Position numbers and translations under genes: made by a program. 64,000 nucleotides of DNA from Scortum barcoo (lineage: Eukaryota > Chordata > Actinopteri > Centrarchiformes > Terapontidae): the NCBI GenBank assembly GCA_023238725.1, contig CM041538.1, forward strand, positions 11,468,880-11,532,879, given 5' to 3'. Shown in pieces: positions 35,656 to 48,520 of the stretch (position 1 is its first letter; the number at the start of each line of letters is the position of its first letter). Under the pieces are notes generated by a model that saw only the letters and a list, made by a program, of their open reading frames with translations, ran no database searches and had not been told where the DNA came from.

Positions 35656-38172
35656 GAATTGAATTGAATTGAATTGAATTTATTTCGAACTTGTCTATAA
35701 ATAAAGAAAAACAACGAAAAAAAACCAAACAAACCAAATAGAAGTAACATCAGATCATCGTATACATACAAGTTCGAAAAAAGGGGTTGGAAGAACGTAT
35801 ACACTTTTTTTGTTATTCCCACCCCCTTTTTGCTCATCCTGGTTTATATATATTTATATTGTTGCCAATAGTATGTAGCAATATCCATATAAATGTATAA
35901 TATATGTTCAATACCTAAACATACATATAAATATATAGCATATATAATTATTAGATAAACTTCCATATAAATATAAATATAATTATATCCCTCATCACAC
36001 TCCTATTTAACACACTTCCTCTTCTATATACTTATTTAGATAGTATATAGATAGTTTTTTGTACCTTTTTTTGTACCTTTGTTGTTCTTACTTTATGTTT
36101 TTTAAATTTTAGATCTCCCCTTAGATTATAGCCTCCCTCTCTTTCTGTGAATATTCCCCTGTGATATTTTTTGGTAGTAGATTATTTCTTGCTTTGTACT
36201 TTATCTGTGCTGTTTTGAATTTAACCAGATCCATAAATTTCAATGTGTGTGATTTTACAAACAGCAGGTTTGTATGTTCTCTGTATCCTGCATTGTTTAT
36301 TGTCCTTATTGCTTTTTTCTGAATCGTGCATATCGGCTGTAGAGTGCTTTTGTAGATGTTTCCCCAGACCTCCACACAGTAAGACAGATACGGTAAGAAC
36401 AGTGAGCAGGATAGAGTATGTAATGATTTATGATCAAGAATGTCTTATTTTCCCAAGAATTGCAGTGCATTTTGCTAGCTTTGCTCGCACATGACTTACA
36501 CGTGATTTCCAGCAGATTTTCCAGGAGTCCAGGTCCAGGAGTACACCATGAAATTTTATTTTATTTACGCTTTGTATTTGTGTATTATCAATTATCAGTT
36601 CTACATGAGATTCTGTTTTATGTCTTCAAAACAGCATAATCTTTGTTTTGCTCAGATTTAATGATAATTTATTTCTGTCGAACCACCATTTTCAGTTTGT
36701 GTATTTCTGTTGTAATCATCTTCAAAATCTGCTGCAAATTCTCCCCAAGAACAGAAAATGTTGGTATCATCAGCAAACAAAAAACAAATTTCAGTAATTT
36801 TGATACTCTGCATATGTCATTGATATATGATATATAATATAAATAATTTCAGGCCCAATACTGACCCTTGTGGTACTCCACATATAATTTCCAAATCCTG
36901 ATTTATGTTCACCTATTTGCACATACTATTGCCTGTTTCTTAAATAGCTTTCCAGCCAGCTCAACCCAACCCCTTATCCCGTACCTTTCCAGTTTATTTA
37001 ATAACGTGCTATGATCAATGGTGTCGAAGGCTTTTTTTAAGTCCAAAAAATACTCCTACTGCTATTTTTTTTGTTGTCTATACAATTTGTGATTTCTTCA
37101 ATTAATTCGATAAGTGCTAGAGATGTTGATCTGTCCGTTCTGAATCCATATTGACTGTCTGAAAGCAGATTGTGTTTTTCAATGAATTTGTCCAGTCTGT
37201 CTGTAAACAGTTTTTTAAGTATTTTGGAGAATTGGGGGAGCAAAGAAACAGGCCTGTATTTTGTGAAATGGTGTCTATCTCCAGTTTTAAACAGTGGTAT
37301 CACTTTTGCTATTTTCATTTTGTTCGGAAATGCACGTGATTGAAAAGACAAGTTGCAGATGTGGGATTAGTGGTTTTACAATTTCTTCAATAACGTTCTT
37401 CATTGTTGTCATGTCAATATCGTTCCAATCTGTAGAGGTTTTGTTTTTATAATTTCTTACTATCTCCCTGATTTCTTTTTCACCAATTGCTTCTAAAAAC
37501 ACTGTAATTGTACTTTGGATTCTGTCCCCCAAATCGTCTACACCCCCACATCCTGTTGTCTCTGGTTTCTCTATTATTGCTGCTAGTTCTGGTCCCACGT
37601 TTACGAAGAATCTGTTAAAACCATTTACCATCTCTTCCATATTATTAATGGTCTTGTCATTTTCAATGAAGTATTCTGGGGAGTTTGTATTTTTGGATTT
37701 GTTTCTCACAATGCCATTTAGAACATGCCATATACCTTTAATGTCATTTTTATTTTTTTCCAGTAATTTATTATAATAGTCTTTCTTACATATCCTCATA
37801 ATATTAGTTAATTTATTTTTATTTTTTTTATATTTTGTCTCTGCCTCTATAGTTTGATGCTTTATGAATTCTCTATATAATCTATTTTTCTTTTTGCAGG
37901 CATTCTGTAGCCCCTTGGTGACCCTCGGACTATTTGTGTGTTTATGTTTATTACTGTATTTCTTTATAGGACAATTTTCATTTGTATAGTGAGTTGAATA
38001 TTTTAGAAATTCCTCGTATGCTTTATCTATATTTTTCTCTTTGTAAATAATCATCCAGTTCTGTGTCTGTAAGTCATTTTTCAGTGCATTCATGGCTTCC
38101 TCTGTTTTCACCATTATATATTTATAATTATTGCTATCCTTTTTCTTTCTGTAATTACAGTCATATACAAGA
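35656..38172 (-). mobile_element. L2/CR1-like LINE, 3' part (linker, reverse transcriptase, tail), minus strand
   Basis: Read on the minus strand. A linker frame (38114-37287) begins MVKTEEAMNALKNDL. Reverse transcriptase motifs follow, with a frameshift near 37300: VIPLFKTGDRHHFTKYRPVS, LLSDSQYGFRTDRSTSLALI, LKKAFDTIDHSTLL (about 37050-37010) and a decayed FADD-type box near 36765. The C-terminal frame (36375-36121) contains EVWGNIYKSTLQPICTIQKK. The 3' end is a short TTCAA-type tandem tail (gaattgaattgaattgaatt on the + strand, about 35656-35690), as in L2-like elements. Several stops and frameshifts make it inactive. The 5' part is at 45923-47335, beyond the BEL/Pao insertion. Confidence 0.8.
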
Positions 38173-38694
38173 TGTAGCTGACATCACAGTCAGTAATACA
38201 TTTAAGTTAATTTAAATTAATAATTCATTTATTTTGGAGTTAAAAACATGAATAATTTAGGTTTTAAATAAGGAAAAATATTTTTGTTATTTCATATTGA
38301 TATAATAAAAGCATAAAAATGTTAAAAAAGGGAATTATATATTACTTAAAAAGCGGAACCAATGTTCGCCGGGCACAGTGATGTCAGGTTTTTTTTTTTT
38401 GTTTTTAACACACGCTATTTTTTACCATGCCTAAGTTAGAGCACCGGTCGGGACAGAGTAACAAGCAGAAGTAAGAAGAAGAATTACGTTTTTTAACTCC
38501 GTTTGGTTAAGAAGGCCAGTGAGGTATGTTTATGTTTCTATTGTTTATATTATGTTTGTGGCCTACACTGTGTTACATGTCGCTAATTTGTGTTTGTATT
38601 TATCCAGTTCTTACGACATTGCCTCGACATCGCTCGAGAATAAATGCCTGTGATCTGAACAACCTGCGTCGTAATTGACTGAACGGGAGTTACA
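38173..38694 (+). repeat. 5' LTR of the BEL/Pao element
   Basis: 522 bases, from tgtagctgac to gggagttaca. AATAAA at 38639-38644 lies about 50 bases before its end and is the likely polyadenylation signal. The last 42-44 bases recur at 45879-45922, which fixes the LTR end. Confidence 0.85.
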
Positions 38695-39308
38695 GTAAGA
38701 ACTCAGCCTGCCCGACGTGAGGTGGAAAGACGATGTGTGATGAGCTGCAAGCAACGAGCGATTAAGACTGTGCACTACCGGTAACATAAGCAAGCAGCAA
38801 GCAGAGTCAAAGAGCACTGTGTGGTTAAGCTAATAACAAGTAAAACATTTAAAACAAGTTGAATGTTAAGAGGCTTAGCTTATCATCTGCTTATAAGGGA
38901 TTCTATAAGTGCTGAAGAGTGAAGTTTCTGGTGTTATGTACATGATAATGACCAAGTCATTTTTGATTTCATCATTGTTCATTATTTAACTATTTGAAGT
39001 TTTATGACATTTAAAGGGTCATTCTTTGATGCTGCTAAGGCTAAAATATATGGTATAATTCCTTACAAGTGAAATAAGTTCATTTGTATTGTGAAAGGGT
39101 GTTTCAGAAACATTAAGACACTGTAAAAATTGTTGGTTAAACTTAAGGTTAAAAAGGGTAAGTTTAGTTGCAACCTGCATGATTATTGCAATTTAACAGA
39201 GATACTAATTAGTAATTAAGTTAAGCTAATTCACTAAATCAGTTTCAGTTACATTGAATAAGTAACTTAACCAAAATTCATGTTAGGTTAACTCAGATAA
39301 TTCTGAAC

Positions 39309-41931
39309 ATGTCTGTGTATCACAGTGATACTGAAGCCATAGAAGTACAGCAGCAATCTAAAAATCTTACTGATGCAGATTTAAACACAGATTTATTACA
39401 AGACAGTGAGGTTGGTGTTGAGAAACAAGCTGCTGCCCAAGAAGGACCTAGAAGAAGCCAGAGAATCCGGACACTCACTGAAAAGGGTCAAAACCTCCAT
39501 GAGAGCAAATCTAAAAAGCTTTTGAACAGTTTCACAACTGCTTACAAGAAGTGGAAATCTCTTGTGAGGGAGGCTAAAAAGGCACATGACAGATTCCTCC
39601 CCAATGAGATACTGCAAACCCACATAACTAAAATCCACCAGGCTTCAGCAGATGTAAAACAAGCCTACGAAGACTTGCGTCAACATAAGGCACCTGATGG
39701 AGAGACTCGTCGTAGAGTGGATACATGTGATGCTCTCACAAGAAAGATCATGCAGTGGGATCTGAGTGATGAGACAGATAAAGGACAAGATTCTAATGAT
39801 GATCAAGCATGCTGGATTGAGACTGGCTCAGTGTTTTTATCTGCAGCATCCCAGAGATCCAGTGTGGGCTCTCAAAGAGTTAAGTCTACAAGAGCTTCAA
39901 GCTTAAGTTCAAGCAGTTCAAGTTTGTCCTCTGCAAAGATACAAGAAGCTGCAGCGGAGTTAGCTGCAACTCAAGCCACTTTGGAAGTATTACAAGAAAT
40001 GGAACGTGAGAAACACGAGCTTGACACTCTTGAAAATGAGAACAGACAGACACTTGCATTACAAGAAGCTGAAAATGCTTCAAGGCAGAAAGCTTTAGAA
40101 GAGAAGTGCATGCAGATAGAGCGCTTAGAGACAGTCAAGAAGATGAATGCTGCAAAAGCAAGACTGCAAGTGTATACACAAGAAGTGGATGCAGATCAAG
40201 AGATATCAGAATTGCTCCATGACTGTGAATTTAGACAAAGGAAACCTGTATCTAAATCAAGAAATCTCTCAGTGCAGCATATGGCACAAACTGGTGAAAA
40301 TGTACAACCTGTTGTGTTAACACAAACTGCCCCAAGGGAGCAGCCTGCTATTAGTGTCTATCAACGAGCAAGGCACTGCATCACTTGCCAGTGCAATAGC
40401 AGAGTCAATCAATGCAAGCCGTTTGCCTGTACCAGAGCCTTCTGTCTTCAGTGGAGACCCTTTAAGGTACAAAGACTGGAAGATGTCTTTTCAGACTTTG
40501 ATAGGCAGGAAGAACATTCCAGTGAATGAGAAGGTCTACTACCTCCGTAAGTATGTTGGCGGACCTGCAAAGAAAGCTATTGAGAGTTATTTCCTGATAG
40601 GCACGGATGCAGCTTACCATTCAGCATGGGATGTTTTGGAAGAAAGATATGGAAGCTCGTTCATGATTGCTAAGGCTTTCAGAGATAAGCTCGCCTCATG
40701 GCCAAAGATAGGACCTAAGGATAGTGTTGAACTCAGAGAGTTCTCAGACTTTCTTCGGGGCTGTGAAGCAGCGATGTCTGAGGTGAATGGTCTTGACGTT
40801 CTAAATGACTGTGGTGAAAACCAAAGGATACTTACCAAACTTCCTGATTGGTTGACAGCCAGATGGAACAGGAAGGTAATTGAGATTGAAGAAGATACTA
40901 AGACATTCCCTAGCTTCAGTCAGTTTGTTGAGTTTGTCAAAAGGGAAGCCAAGATAGCCTGTAGCCCGGTGACCTCTCTTCATGCTTTGAAGTCTAGTGA
41001 TGGTGAGAAAGTTAAGAATCCTAAGACCCGAAGTGTTGGTGTAAAGGTGCTGGCAAGTAGCTCTAAAGAAAACTCAGATGTTAAAGATTGTGTATTTTGT
41101 GAGAAGTCGAACCATAGCATACACACATGTCGAAGGTTCATGGATAAGTCACTTGCAGAAAGAGTCAAATTTGTGCAAACAAATAAAATGTGTTTTGGAT
41201 GTTTGAAATTGGGACATCTCTCAAAGAACTGTGAAAGGAGGAGTGTCTGTGAGACGTGTAAAAGGAAGCATCCGACATGTTTGCACGAAGATCGAACTAA
41301 GGAAGACAAAAAGAGAGAACATCGGGATGAAGAAAGAAAGGAGAGTGGGAAACACTTAAAGGAGAAAGAAAGGTCAAAGGAAAGCACAGGGTGTCAACAG
41401 ACTGATGCAACATTAAGTGAGGTGACTTCTCACCGGGTGGTGCAAAATGTGAACAGTACACATACCTCCTCGGTCGTGCCAGTATGGTTATCGACAACGA
41501 GTAACCCAGACAATGAGGTTCTCTTATATGCACTTCTGGACAATCAAAGTGACACCACCTTTGTTTTGCAAGAAAAGGCCAACACTCTGGATGTAAAGAA
41601 AGAGCCTGTGCAATTGAAGCTCTCCACGCTGGCATCCAGAAGTACAGTCATTACCAGTCAGAAGTTAACTGGGTTGCAAGTCAGAGGCTTTTACTCATCG
41701 AAGAAGATTCCTCTTCCAGTAACTTATACAAGAGAGTTTATTCCTGTCAATCTAAGTCATATACCTACATCTAAAACAGCAAGAGCATGGCCTCACCTAG
41801 AGCACCTTGCTGAAGAGATTGCTCCTTTAATTGAATGTGACATTGGCCTGCTCATAGGTTATAATTGTTCTCAAGCCCTGCTACCGAGAGAGGTTGTGGC
41901 AGGCAAAGACAAAGAGCCATTTGCCCAATGA
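39309..41931 (+). pseudogene. BEL/Pao gag-protease region, frameshifted
   Basis: The frame 39309-40529 holds an N-terminal charged, coiled-coil-rich segment (Lys/Glu/Gln-rich, about 39940-40230, with a Ser-rich run before it). The gag core continues in another frame, 40354-41931, so a frameshift lies near 40350. The core has the FSGDPLRYKDWKMSFQTLI signature (DUF1759-type), then cysteine clusters CVFCEKSNHSIHTC and CFGCLKLGHLSKNC (zinc knuckles, about 41090-41235), and an aspartic-protease start ALLDNQSDTTF (about 41530). The frame ends at 41931. Retrotransposon protein, not a host gene. Confidence 0.85.
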
Positions 41932-42123
41932 ACGGACCTGGGCTGGGGTATTGTTGGCTGTGTGAATCCCTGTGTTGACTATGGTGATGCAATTGGCAGC
42001 AGCCACAGGGTTGTTGTGAGACAAGTGACACCTTATCAGCAGTCACCTGCTAATCTGACCAGTGAAGTCCGATATGTATGTCGATGTTGAACACATGTAA
42101 AGGAAGTCATCACTCCACCAGAT

Positions 42124-44069
42124 GTGATAAAGGCTCTTGAGTCAGACTTCACTGAAAGGGGCATAGAAGATGTTCACTTCTCTCAAGAGGATCTCCGCTT
42201 CCTATCAATAATGGAAGAAGGAATCAGAATCAAGGAGGATGGTCACTGTGAGATGCCCTTGCCATTTAAAGAAAACAGACCGAATCTGCCAGACAATAGG
42301 AAATGCGCAGAGCATCGTCTGAAATGTTTTAGGAGAAGATTTGAAAAGGACAAACAATACCACAAGGACTACGTCGCCTTCATGAGTGAAACAATCTATG
42401 AGTGAGATCTAATCTATCTCGTGGAGATGCTGAGAAGGTTTCACAGGAAGATGTCAATAGTAGCCCTGGCTGGTACATCCCACACCATGGGGTCTACCAT
42501 CCACAAAAACCAGGGAAGATACGGGTCGTATTCGACTGTTCAGCAAAGTATGAAGGTGTGTCATTGAACGACCATCTGCTTACTGGTCCAGAACTGACGA
42601 ATAATTTGATAGGTGTTCTCTGCCGGTTTCGGAAGGGTCCTGTAGCAGTCATGTGTGACATTGAACGCATGTTCCATCAGTTTCATGTCAAAACAGAAGA
42701 CAGGGACTATTTGAGATTTCTCTGGTGGGATGATGGAGATTTTCAATCCCAACCGTCAGTCTATCGTATGATAGTGCACATGTTTGGGGCTGCCTCATCA
42801 CCAGGCTGTGCAAACTACGGCCTCAAGCACATTGCAGCTCAAGGACAAGGTCGTTACAGTGAAGCAAGCATTCGCTTTGTTGAAAGGAACTTTTATGTGG
42901 ATGATGGCCTGACGAGTGTGTCATCAGATGAAGTGATACAGCTGATCAGTGAGGCAAGGCAGCTCTGCAGCGCTGGCAAGCTACGCATCCACAAGTTCAT
43001 CTCCAATCGCCAGGAGGTACTTGCATCACTTCCCAGAGAAGAGTGTGCAGAAACAGTAAGGCATCAAGACTTAGCCTTGAGTGAGCCGCTGATTGAGAGA
43101 GCCCTAGGTGTTAAGTGGTGCATCTCTTCAGATCAGTTCCTTTTTAGAGTGGTTGTGAATGAACGCCCACTTTCTAGAAGAGGCGTCTTGTCAACGGTAG
43201 CTTCTATTTACGACCCACTCGGCTTTGTAGCGCCCTTTATTCTAGTGGGAAAGCAAATACTTCAACAGATGTGCCGAGAGAAAACAGGATGGGATGAACC
43301 ACTATCTGATGATCTTCTGTCACAGTGGGAATCCTGGCTCTTGGACCTACAGACTCTGGCTGATTTAAAGATTCAGCGATGTTATCTTCCAGCAAGCTTT
43401 GGTCAAGTCCAAAGACACGAACTCCATCATTTCTCAGATGCAAGTGTTACAGGGTATGGAGAATGCACTTACCTGAGAGCAGTCAGTGCAACAGGGCAAG
43501 TTCACTGTTCACTGATCATGGGTAAGGCCAGAGTGGCCCCCACAAAGGTCACTACAGTACCAAGACTTGAGCTCTCAGCAGCTGTTGTTGCTGTTCGCAC
43601 CAGTGACTTGCTGAGAAAGGAGTTGGAAATAGAAGGAGCCCAAGAAATCTTCTGGACAGACTCAAGAGTCGTCCTTGGCTATGTCAACAATGAGGCCAGA
43701 AGATTCCATGTATTTGTGGCAAATTGCATTCAGCGAATCAAGGAAAGTACCAATCCAAGTCAATGGAGATACGTGGTCTCTGAAGAAAATCCCGCAGACC
43801 ATGCATCAAGGGGTCTAAAGGCGAAGGAGCTCATTGCTTCCAACTGGTTTAAGGGTCCAGACTTTCTCTGGCATGACAAGCTTCCCAGTGGAGATATTAA
43901 GGTGGGAGATGTTGCAGTCGAAGATCCAGAAGTACGTAAGGCTTTTGCTTTTGTTTACAAGACCTTAACAACAGAAGATTCTCTGCTTGATCACTTCCTT
44001 AAGTTTTCCAGTTGGACAAGGTTAGTCCAAGCCATTCGCCAGGCTTGTGCGGTGGGTCAGAGAGGTTAA
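42124..44069 (+). pseudogene. BEL/Pao reverse transcriptase and RNase H
   Basis: A short frame, 42124-42405, leads into the main frame 42402-44069 with a frame change at the overlap. Seen in order: PGKIRVVFDCSAKYEGVSLN, VMCDIERMFHQFHV with the first catalytic Asp, FYVDDGLTS (the catalytic YVDD box, about 42888-42915), ASIYDPLGFVAPFI, then RNase H-like HHFSDASVTGYGE and IFWTDSRVVLGYV. This is the Pao/peptidase-A17-type polymerase. The frame shifts again near 44050. Confidence 0.88.
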
Positions 44070-45496
44070 AGGTTTGGTATCCAGAACCAATGAAGCTACA
44101 AGTCTTGAAGAGAGAAGGGAGGCAGAACTTACCATCATCGGCATTGTCCAACAGGCAACCTTCTCAGAGGAAATTCAGAATCTTCAATGCAAGAAGGAGA
44201 TCATTGGTAAGGATAAGACCAGCAAGCTGCATCGACTGAATCCTTTCTTGGATGAACGGGGCATCCTCAGGGTGGGAGGTCGACTTCAGCATTCTGCTTT
44301 ACATCCTCATGTCAAGCATCCAGCAGTCTTGCCTAAGGCTAGCCACATATCAGCTTTACTGATCAAGCACTATCACCAACAAGTGCACCATCAAGGGACG
44401 TGGCATAACAATGAATGCACTGCGATCAAACGGCATCTGGATAATTGGATGTAATCATGCTGTGTCATCTCACATTTATAAGTGTGTCAAGTGTAGAAAG
44501 TTCAGACGCTGTACAGAGGAACAGAAGATGGCAGATTTACCTCGTGATCGCATGGAAACAGCACCTCCTTTTACTTATTGTGGGATGGACTGTTTTGGAC
44601 CATTCTATGTCAAGGAGGGAGCTGAAGCGCTATGGTTTGCTGTTCACTTGTATGTCCTCTCGTGCTGTGCACATTGAACTACTTGATGACATGACAACTG
44701 ACTCCTTTATTAATGCACTCTCCGGACCTTCATCGCTATACGTGGAAATGTGCGACAACTTCGATCGGACCAAGGAACCAATTTTCTTGGTGCAAGGAGA
44801 GAGTTCCTGGAAGCTGTTAAGGAGATGAACCAAGAGCGCCTAAAGCAACTAGGCTGTGAGTTTGTCATGAACCCTCCATCCGCCAGTCATATGGGGGGAG
44901 CCTGGGAAAGGCAAATCAGAACAATAAGAAGTGTGTTGACATCCATTTTGGATCAGTCATCTTAAAGACTTGACAGTTCATCTTTGAGAACTTACCTGTA
45001 TGAAGTCATGGCAATCATAAATAGCAGACCTTTAACAGCGCATTGACTCAATGATCCAACTGGACCACAGCCTCTCACGCCCAATCACATCTTGACGATG
45101 AAGTCTTCCGTCATCTTGCCACTACCAGGAGAGTTTGTGAAAGAGGACCTGTATCTTCGCAAAAGATGGCGAAGAGTGCAACATTTGGCCAATGAGTTTT
45201 GGTCAAGATGGAGAAAAGAGTACCTGTTAAACCTGCAACAGAGACAAAAATGGCACAAGACGCATCGCAATGCAAAGGTCAACGATGTAGTGATTGTACA
45301 AGATGACCTTGCACCACGAAATGAGTGGAAACTCGCCAAGGTCACTGAAGTGTATCCTGGTGAAGATGGATGTGTGAGGAAGTTTCAATTGCTCATCAGT
45401 GACTCAGCTCTAGATGATCAAGGAAAGCGACAGAACAAGCCAGTCTACCTCGTTAGACCAATCCACAAGACAGTTATCCTGCTTGAAGCTGAATAA
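44047..45496 (+). pseudogene. BEL/Pao integrase region, broken
   Basis: Four overlapping frames hold pieces of one integrase. They are a zinc-binding start with HYHQQVHHQGTWHNN (about 44370-44412), CVKCRKFR, catalytic-core pieces GMDCFGPF, SDQGTNFLGA and NPPSASHMGGAWER, and a C-terminal piece ending at the stop near 45496. At least three frameshifts and an in-frame stop (about 44963) separate them, so no functional integrase is encoded. Confidence 0.85.
44974..45225 (+). repeat. Left arm of ~252-bp inverted repeat inside BEL/Pao
   Basis: This piece of integrase coding sequence (from cagttcatctttgagaactt) recurs as its reverse complement at 45626-45880, with a loop of about 400 bases. I saw one clear difference, three extra bases (ttc) in the right arm near 45750. 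Confidence 0.93.
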
Positions 45497-45625
45497 TGCA
45501 ACACTGTTTTGTCATTGTCTTTCCTCACACCAAACATCATAAATATTAGCTGATTATTTGAATCCTTATCTTAAGTTCATTAGAGAAATCACCAGTGATT
45601 TACTGGTTTACTGATTTACTTATTT

Positions 45626-45880
45626 AGGTACTCTTTTCTCCATCTTGACCAAAACTCATTGGCCAAATGTTGCACTCTTCGCCATCTTTTGCGAAGATAC
45701 AGGTCCTCTTTCACAAACTCTCCTGGTAGTGGCAAGATGACGGAAGACTTCTTCATCGTCAAGATGTGATTGGGCGTGAGAGGCTGTGGTCCAGTTGGAT
45801 CATTGAGTCAATGCGCTGTTAAAGGTCTGCTATTTATGATTGCCATGACTTCATACAGGTAAGTTCTCAAAGATGAACTG
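45626..45880 (-). repeat. Right arm of the inverted repeat, replacing most of the 3' LTR
   Basis: Reverse complement of 44974-45225, followed with a TG overlap by the last 42 bases of the LTR (45881-45922). The polypurine tract and about 478 bases of 3' LTR that should lie here are absent, including the AATAAA. Confidence 0.93.
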
Positions 45881-45922
45881 ATCTGAACAACCTGCGTCGT
45901 AATTGACTGAACGGGAGTTACA

Positions 45923-47335
45923 CAAGAAAAATAGGTAGATGGTCACTGATGTCTGTTAGTAAGAGTCCGCTTTCTATATTGTTATCCAAGATGTTCGTAA
46001 ATGTATTGTCTATTAAAATGGCAGTGAGAAGTGATCCTGCTTAGTTTGGTGATTGTTGAGTACAAGCCCATGCTGAACATTGAGTTTATAGTCTTCTGTC
46101 ATTTTATGTTTCTGTGTATTCAAGAGGTCTATGTTAAAGTCACCACAAATGTACATATCCTTCTGTGTTGTTGACTTTGTAAACATGTTTTCCATCCAAT
46201 CTCTAAATACTTAAGTGTTTGATCCAGGAGATCTATATATACAACTGACCATTATATTCTTCATCTTTTCGAAACAGATTTCTATTGTAAGACACTCAAG
46301 TAAATCATCCACCGCTTCAGTCATTTTTTCAGTAATCTTATATTTCAAACCATTGCCCACGTATATTGCCACCACTCCTCCATTTTTGTTTTTTCTGTTC
46401 AATTTAAATTCTGCTCTGTTAAAATTAAATTCATATCCATCAAGTTCAAAATCTACTCCCTTCTCATTATTAATCCATGTTTCTGATATGGCTGTTATGC
46501 TCAATGGAGTACTAAACTGATTGAGATGTTCCTTGATTTTGTGGAAGTTGGCGTATAGACTTATGCTCTTGACGTGAATATATGATATTTTATGCTTTGT
46601 TTTGTGTCCAAGTATTTTGGATTTTTCCTTGCTTCCTCAGGAGTCTAGCTTTTCTTGCAATGTCTGCATTTTTTTGGCCAAATGTTCATTCAGATATACA
46701 TCTGATCCTTTCAGTTTTCTGCCTTGTTTAAATAGTTCTGTTTTATGCTTTCTGTTTGCAAATCTTATTATTATGGCTGGTTTGGCCGTGTTGTTTCTCC
46801 AGGGGAAAGGGTGACAGGCTTCGATGTTACTGTTGTTTACCTCAATCCCCTTGGAGTGAAGGAATGCTGTCACCTGTTGCTCTACATGGTTAGTGTACTC
46901 CTCGCTCTGCTCCTCTCAGTCTCCTCCTGTCACTGCCCGGGCATATGACCAGGGTTCAATCACACTGATGTCATTCATCCGCATATACTGCTCCAGATCA
47001 GCCACTCGGTTCTCGAGAAAACTGATTCTTTTTTCTTTCTCTGTGTTCTGCAGCTGCAGAGCTTTGACCTCCTCCACCAGGTCCAGGATGTTCCTCTGCT
47101 GCAGCCTGACAGTAGAGACTTCCTCACCCAGAAAATCGAGGGATTTTTTGATGTCCTCTATCTCCTCTATCGAGGGAGCTCTCTTTGGGGCCATTGCGTT
47201 AGTACAAAAAATGCTAACGCTAGCATCGGCTAACGACGCCGATGGCTACAGATCTCGTGCAAGGCGAGATCACAAACAATTTTGTGCCCTCAAAAACCCT
47301 CGGTGTCTTTGATGCTGCCAGGGGTTGACTGACTG
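45923..47335 (-). mobile_element. L2/CR1-like LINE, 5' part (ORF1 and endonuclease), minus strand
   Basis: This is the 5' part of the LINE split by the BEL/Pao element. On the minus strand, ORF1 starts at 47194 (MAPKRAPSIEEIEDIKKSLD) with a coiled coil, then a frame 46873-46637 with NTAKPAIIIRFANRKHKTEL, an RNA-binding-like ORF1 domain. ORF2 endonuclease pieces follow: ITAISETWINNEKG, NGGVVAIYVGNGLKY and CIYRSPGS (46504-46211), then YICGDFNIDLLNTQKHKMTE (46195-46013) and the end of the endonuclease up to 45923. Frameshifts separate the pieces. The 5' end near 47335 is approximate. Confidence 0.8.
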
Positions 47336-48520
47336 GGAGTGAGAGACAGTTTGTTGAAGCAGTACTTCAAAACACAATCTTTCATGTTTTTATGAAAACA
47401 TGAAAGTGGAAAAAATAGTTTCAGTCAATTACGGAACTGTGGCAGGACATATGGCGAACGCTGATATGAGGTACAGTATTGTTGTGACTTCATGCTTGGG
47501 TATAAATGTAATGCTATATTTTCAGCAGTGAAAGATCTGTAAATGTATGAAACAGGAGCTTTGTCACGCCGTACATTTCAGGTATAATTAAAAAAAATGA
47601 TGCATGAATATTTGTTCAAAAATGTCTTATATAGCAAGTGGGAGTTCTTGTTAGATGGATTCTGTAATCTGTAATTGACCTTAGTTACTGATAAACTTGT
47701 GGGAGAGGCAGTAGTGGTAACCTCCATATCAGTAATCACCTTCTTACAGTCAGTAGCAGGCGCAAACTGTCCAGTAGTCAACATGCTCCTTGTGTCACGG
47801 GAAATACAAGATAAGATGTTTTTTTTTTTAATGAAGAGTACCAGCGGATTCAGCGGTTTCAGGTCGCATCACAGCTCAACATACATAAGGTTTGTACAAT
47901 TTTATATTTTTTAAGGAGGGTATGAGGAGACACACTTTTCACCACTCAAGTAACTTTAGGGAACTTAAATCAATCAAATCAGGTGTTGAAGCCTTTAAAG
48001 GAGTAAATGTCTGCTTCCAAGCAAGATCTGTGGCTGTTGTAAAGTTTAACATGAATGGAGTGTATTTGCCTTTTATTTTTTTCTACTTTGATCCCCTTCT
48101 ATGTGAAAAAATAATTAATGCAGTACTGCTGTGCAATTTTGTAGAAGATTCTGAGAATTATGAGCCATTATTTAAGCAAGTAGTAGCAGTACAGAGATCC
48201 AAAGGCGTTTAAGAAACTAATCATTAGTTACTGGTTAACAATTTTTTCTGTTTTCAGTTAACTTATTGGTATATTCCTAGACTTCTGGGAACTCTCTGTT
48301 AGCTGTATTTAAGAATTATGTTTGATAGTTTTTGATTTGTTTCTGATCTGTTTCTTAAAAACTACTTAGACTCTTGTTAGAATAAGAACCTATAAGTTAA
48401 TATTAAGTTAAGTTAAGAACCTATATTCAACATAATTATAATTACCGTTGTGGCTTGAATGAATTATTTTTGTCATAACTGCTTTCTAATATTCTTATCA
48501 TTGTTTTGTAGATTGGAACA
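47336..48520 (+). other. Upstream flank of the truncated b3gnt3 remnant
   Basis: No recognised coding exon. The two + frames at 47675-48212 carry no family motif. The region ends in an acceptor (ttgttttgtag, 48501-48511) just before the remnant, as upstream of the intact b3gnt3 copies. Confidence 0.3.

Larger units (their letters stand above)
38173..45922 (+). mobile_element. BEL/Pao-type LTR retrotransposon, rearranged at its 3' end
   Basis: The element starts tgtagctgacatcac and ends gggagttaca. It is flanked by a perfect 5-bp target duplication, caaga at 38168-38172 and 45923-45927. It lies inside the minus-strand LINE, whose frame reads straight across the site once the element is removed: ...SDHLPIFL on one side and VYDCNYRKK on the other. 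The internal order gag, zinc knuckles, protease, reverse transcriptase, RNase H, integrase is the BEL/Pao plan. Frames are broken in several places. No env-like frame is present, and no typical TGG primer-binding site was recognised right after the 5' LTR. Confidence 0.9.
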
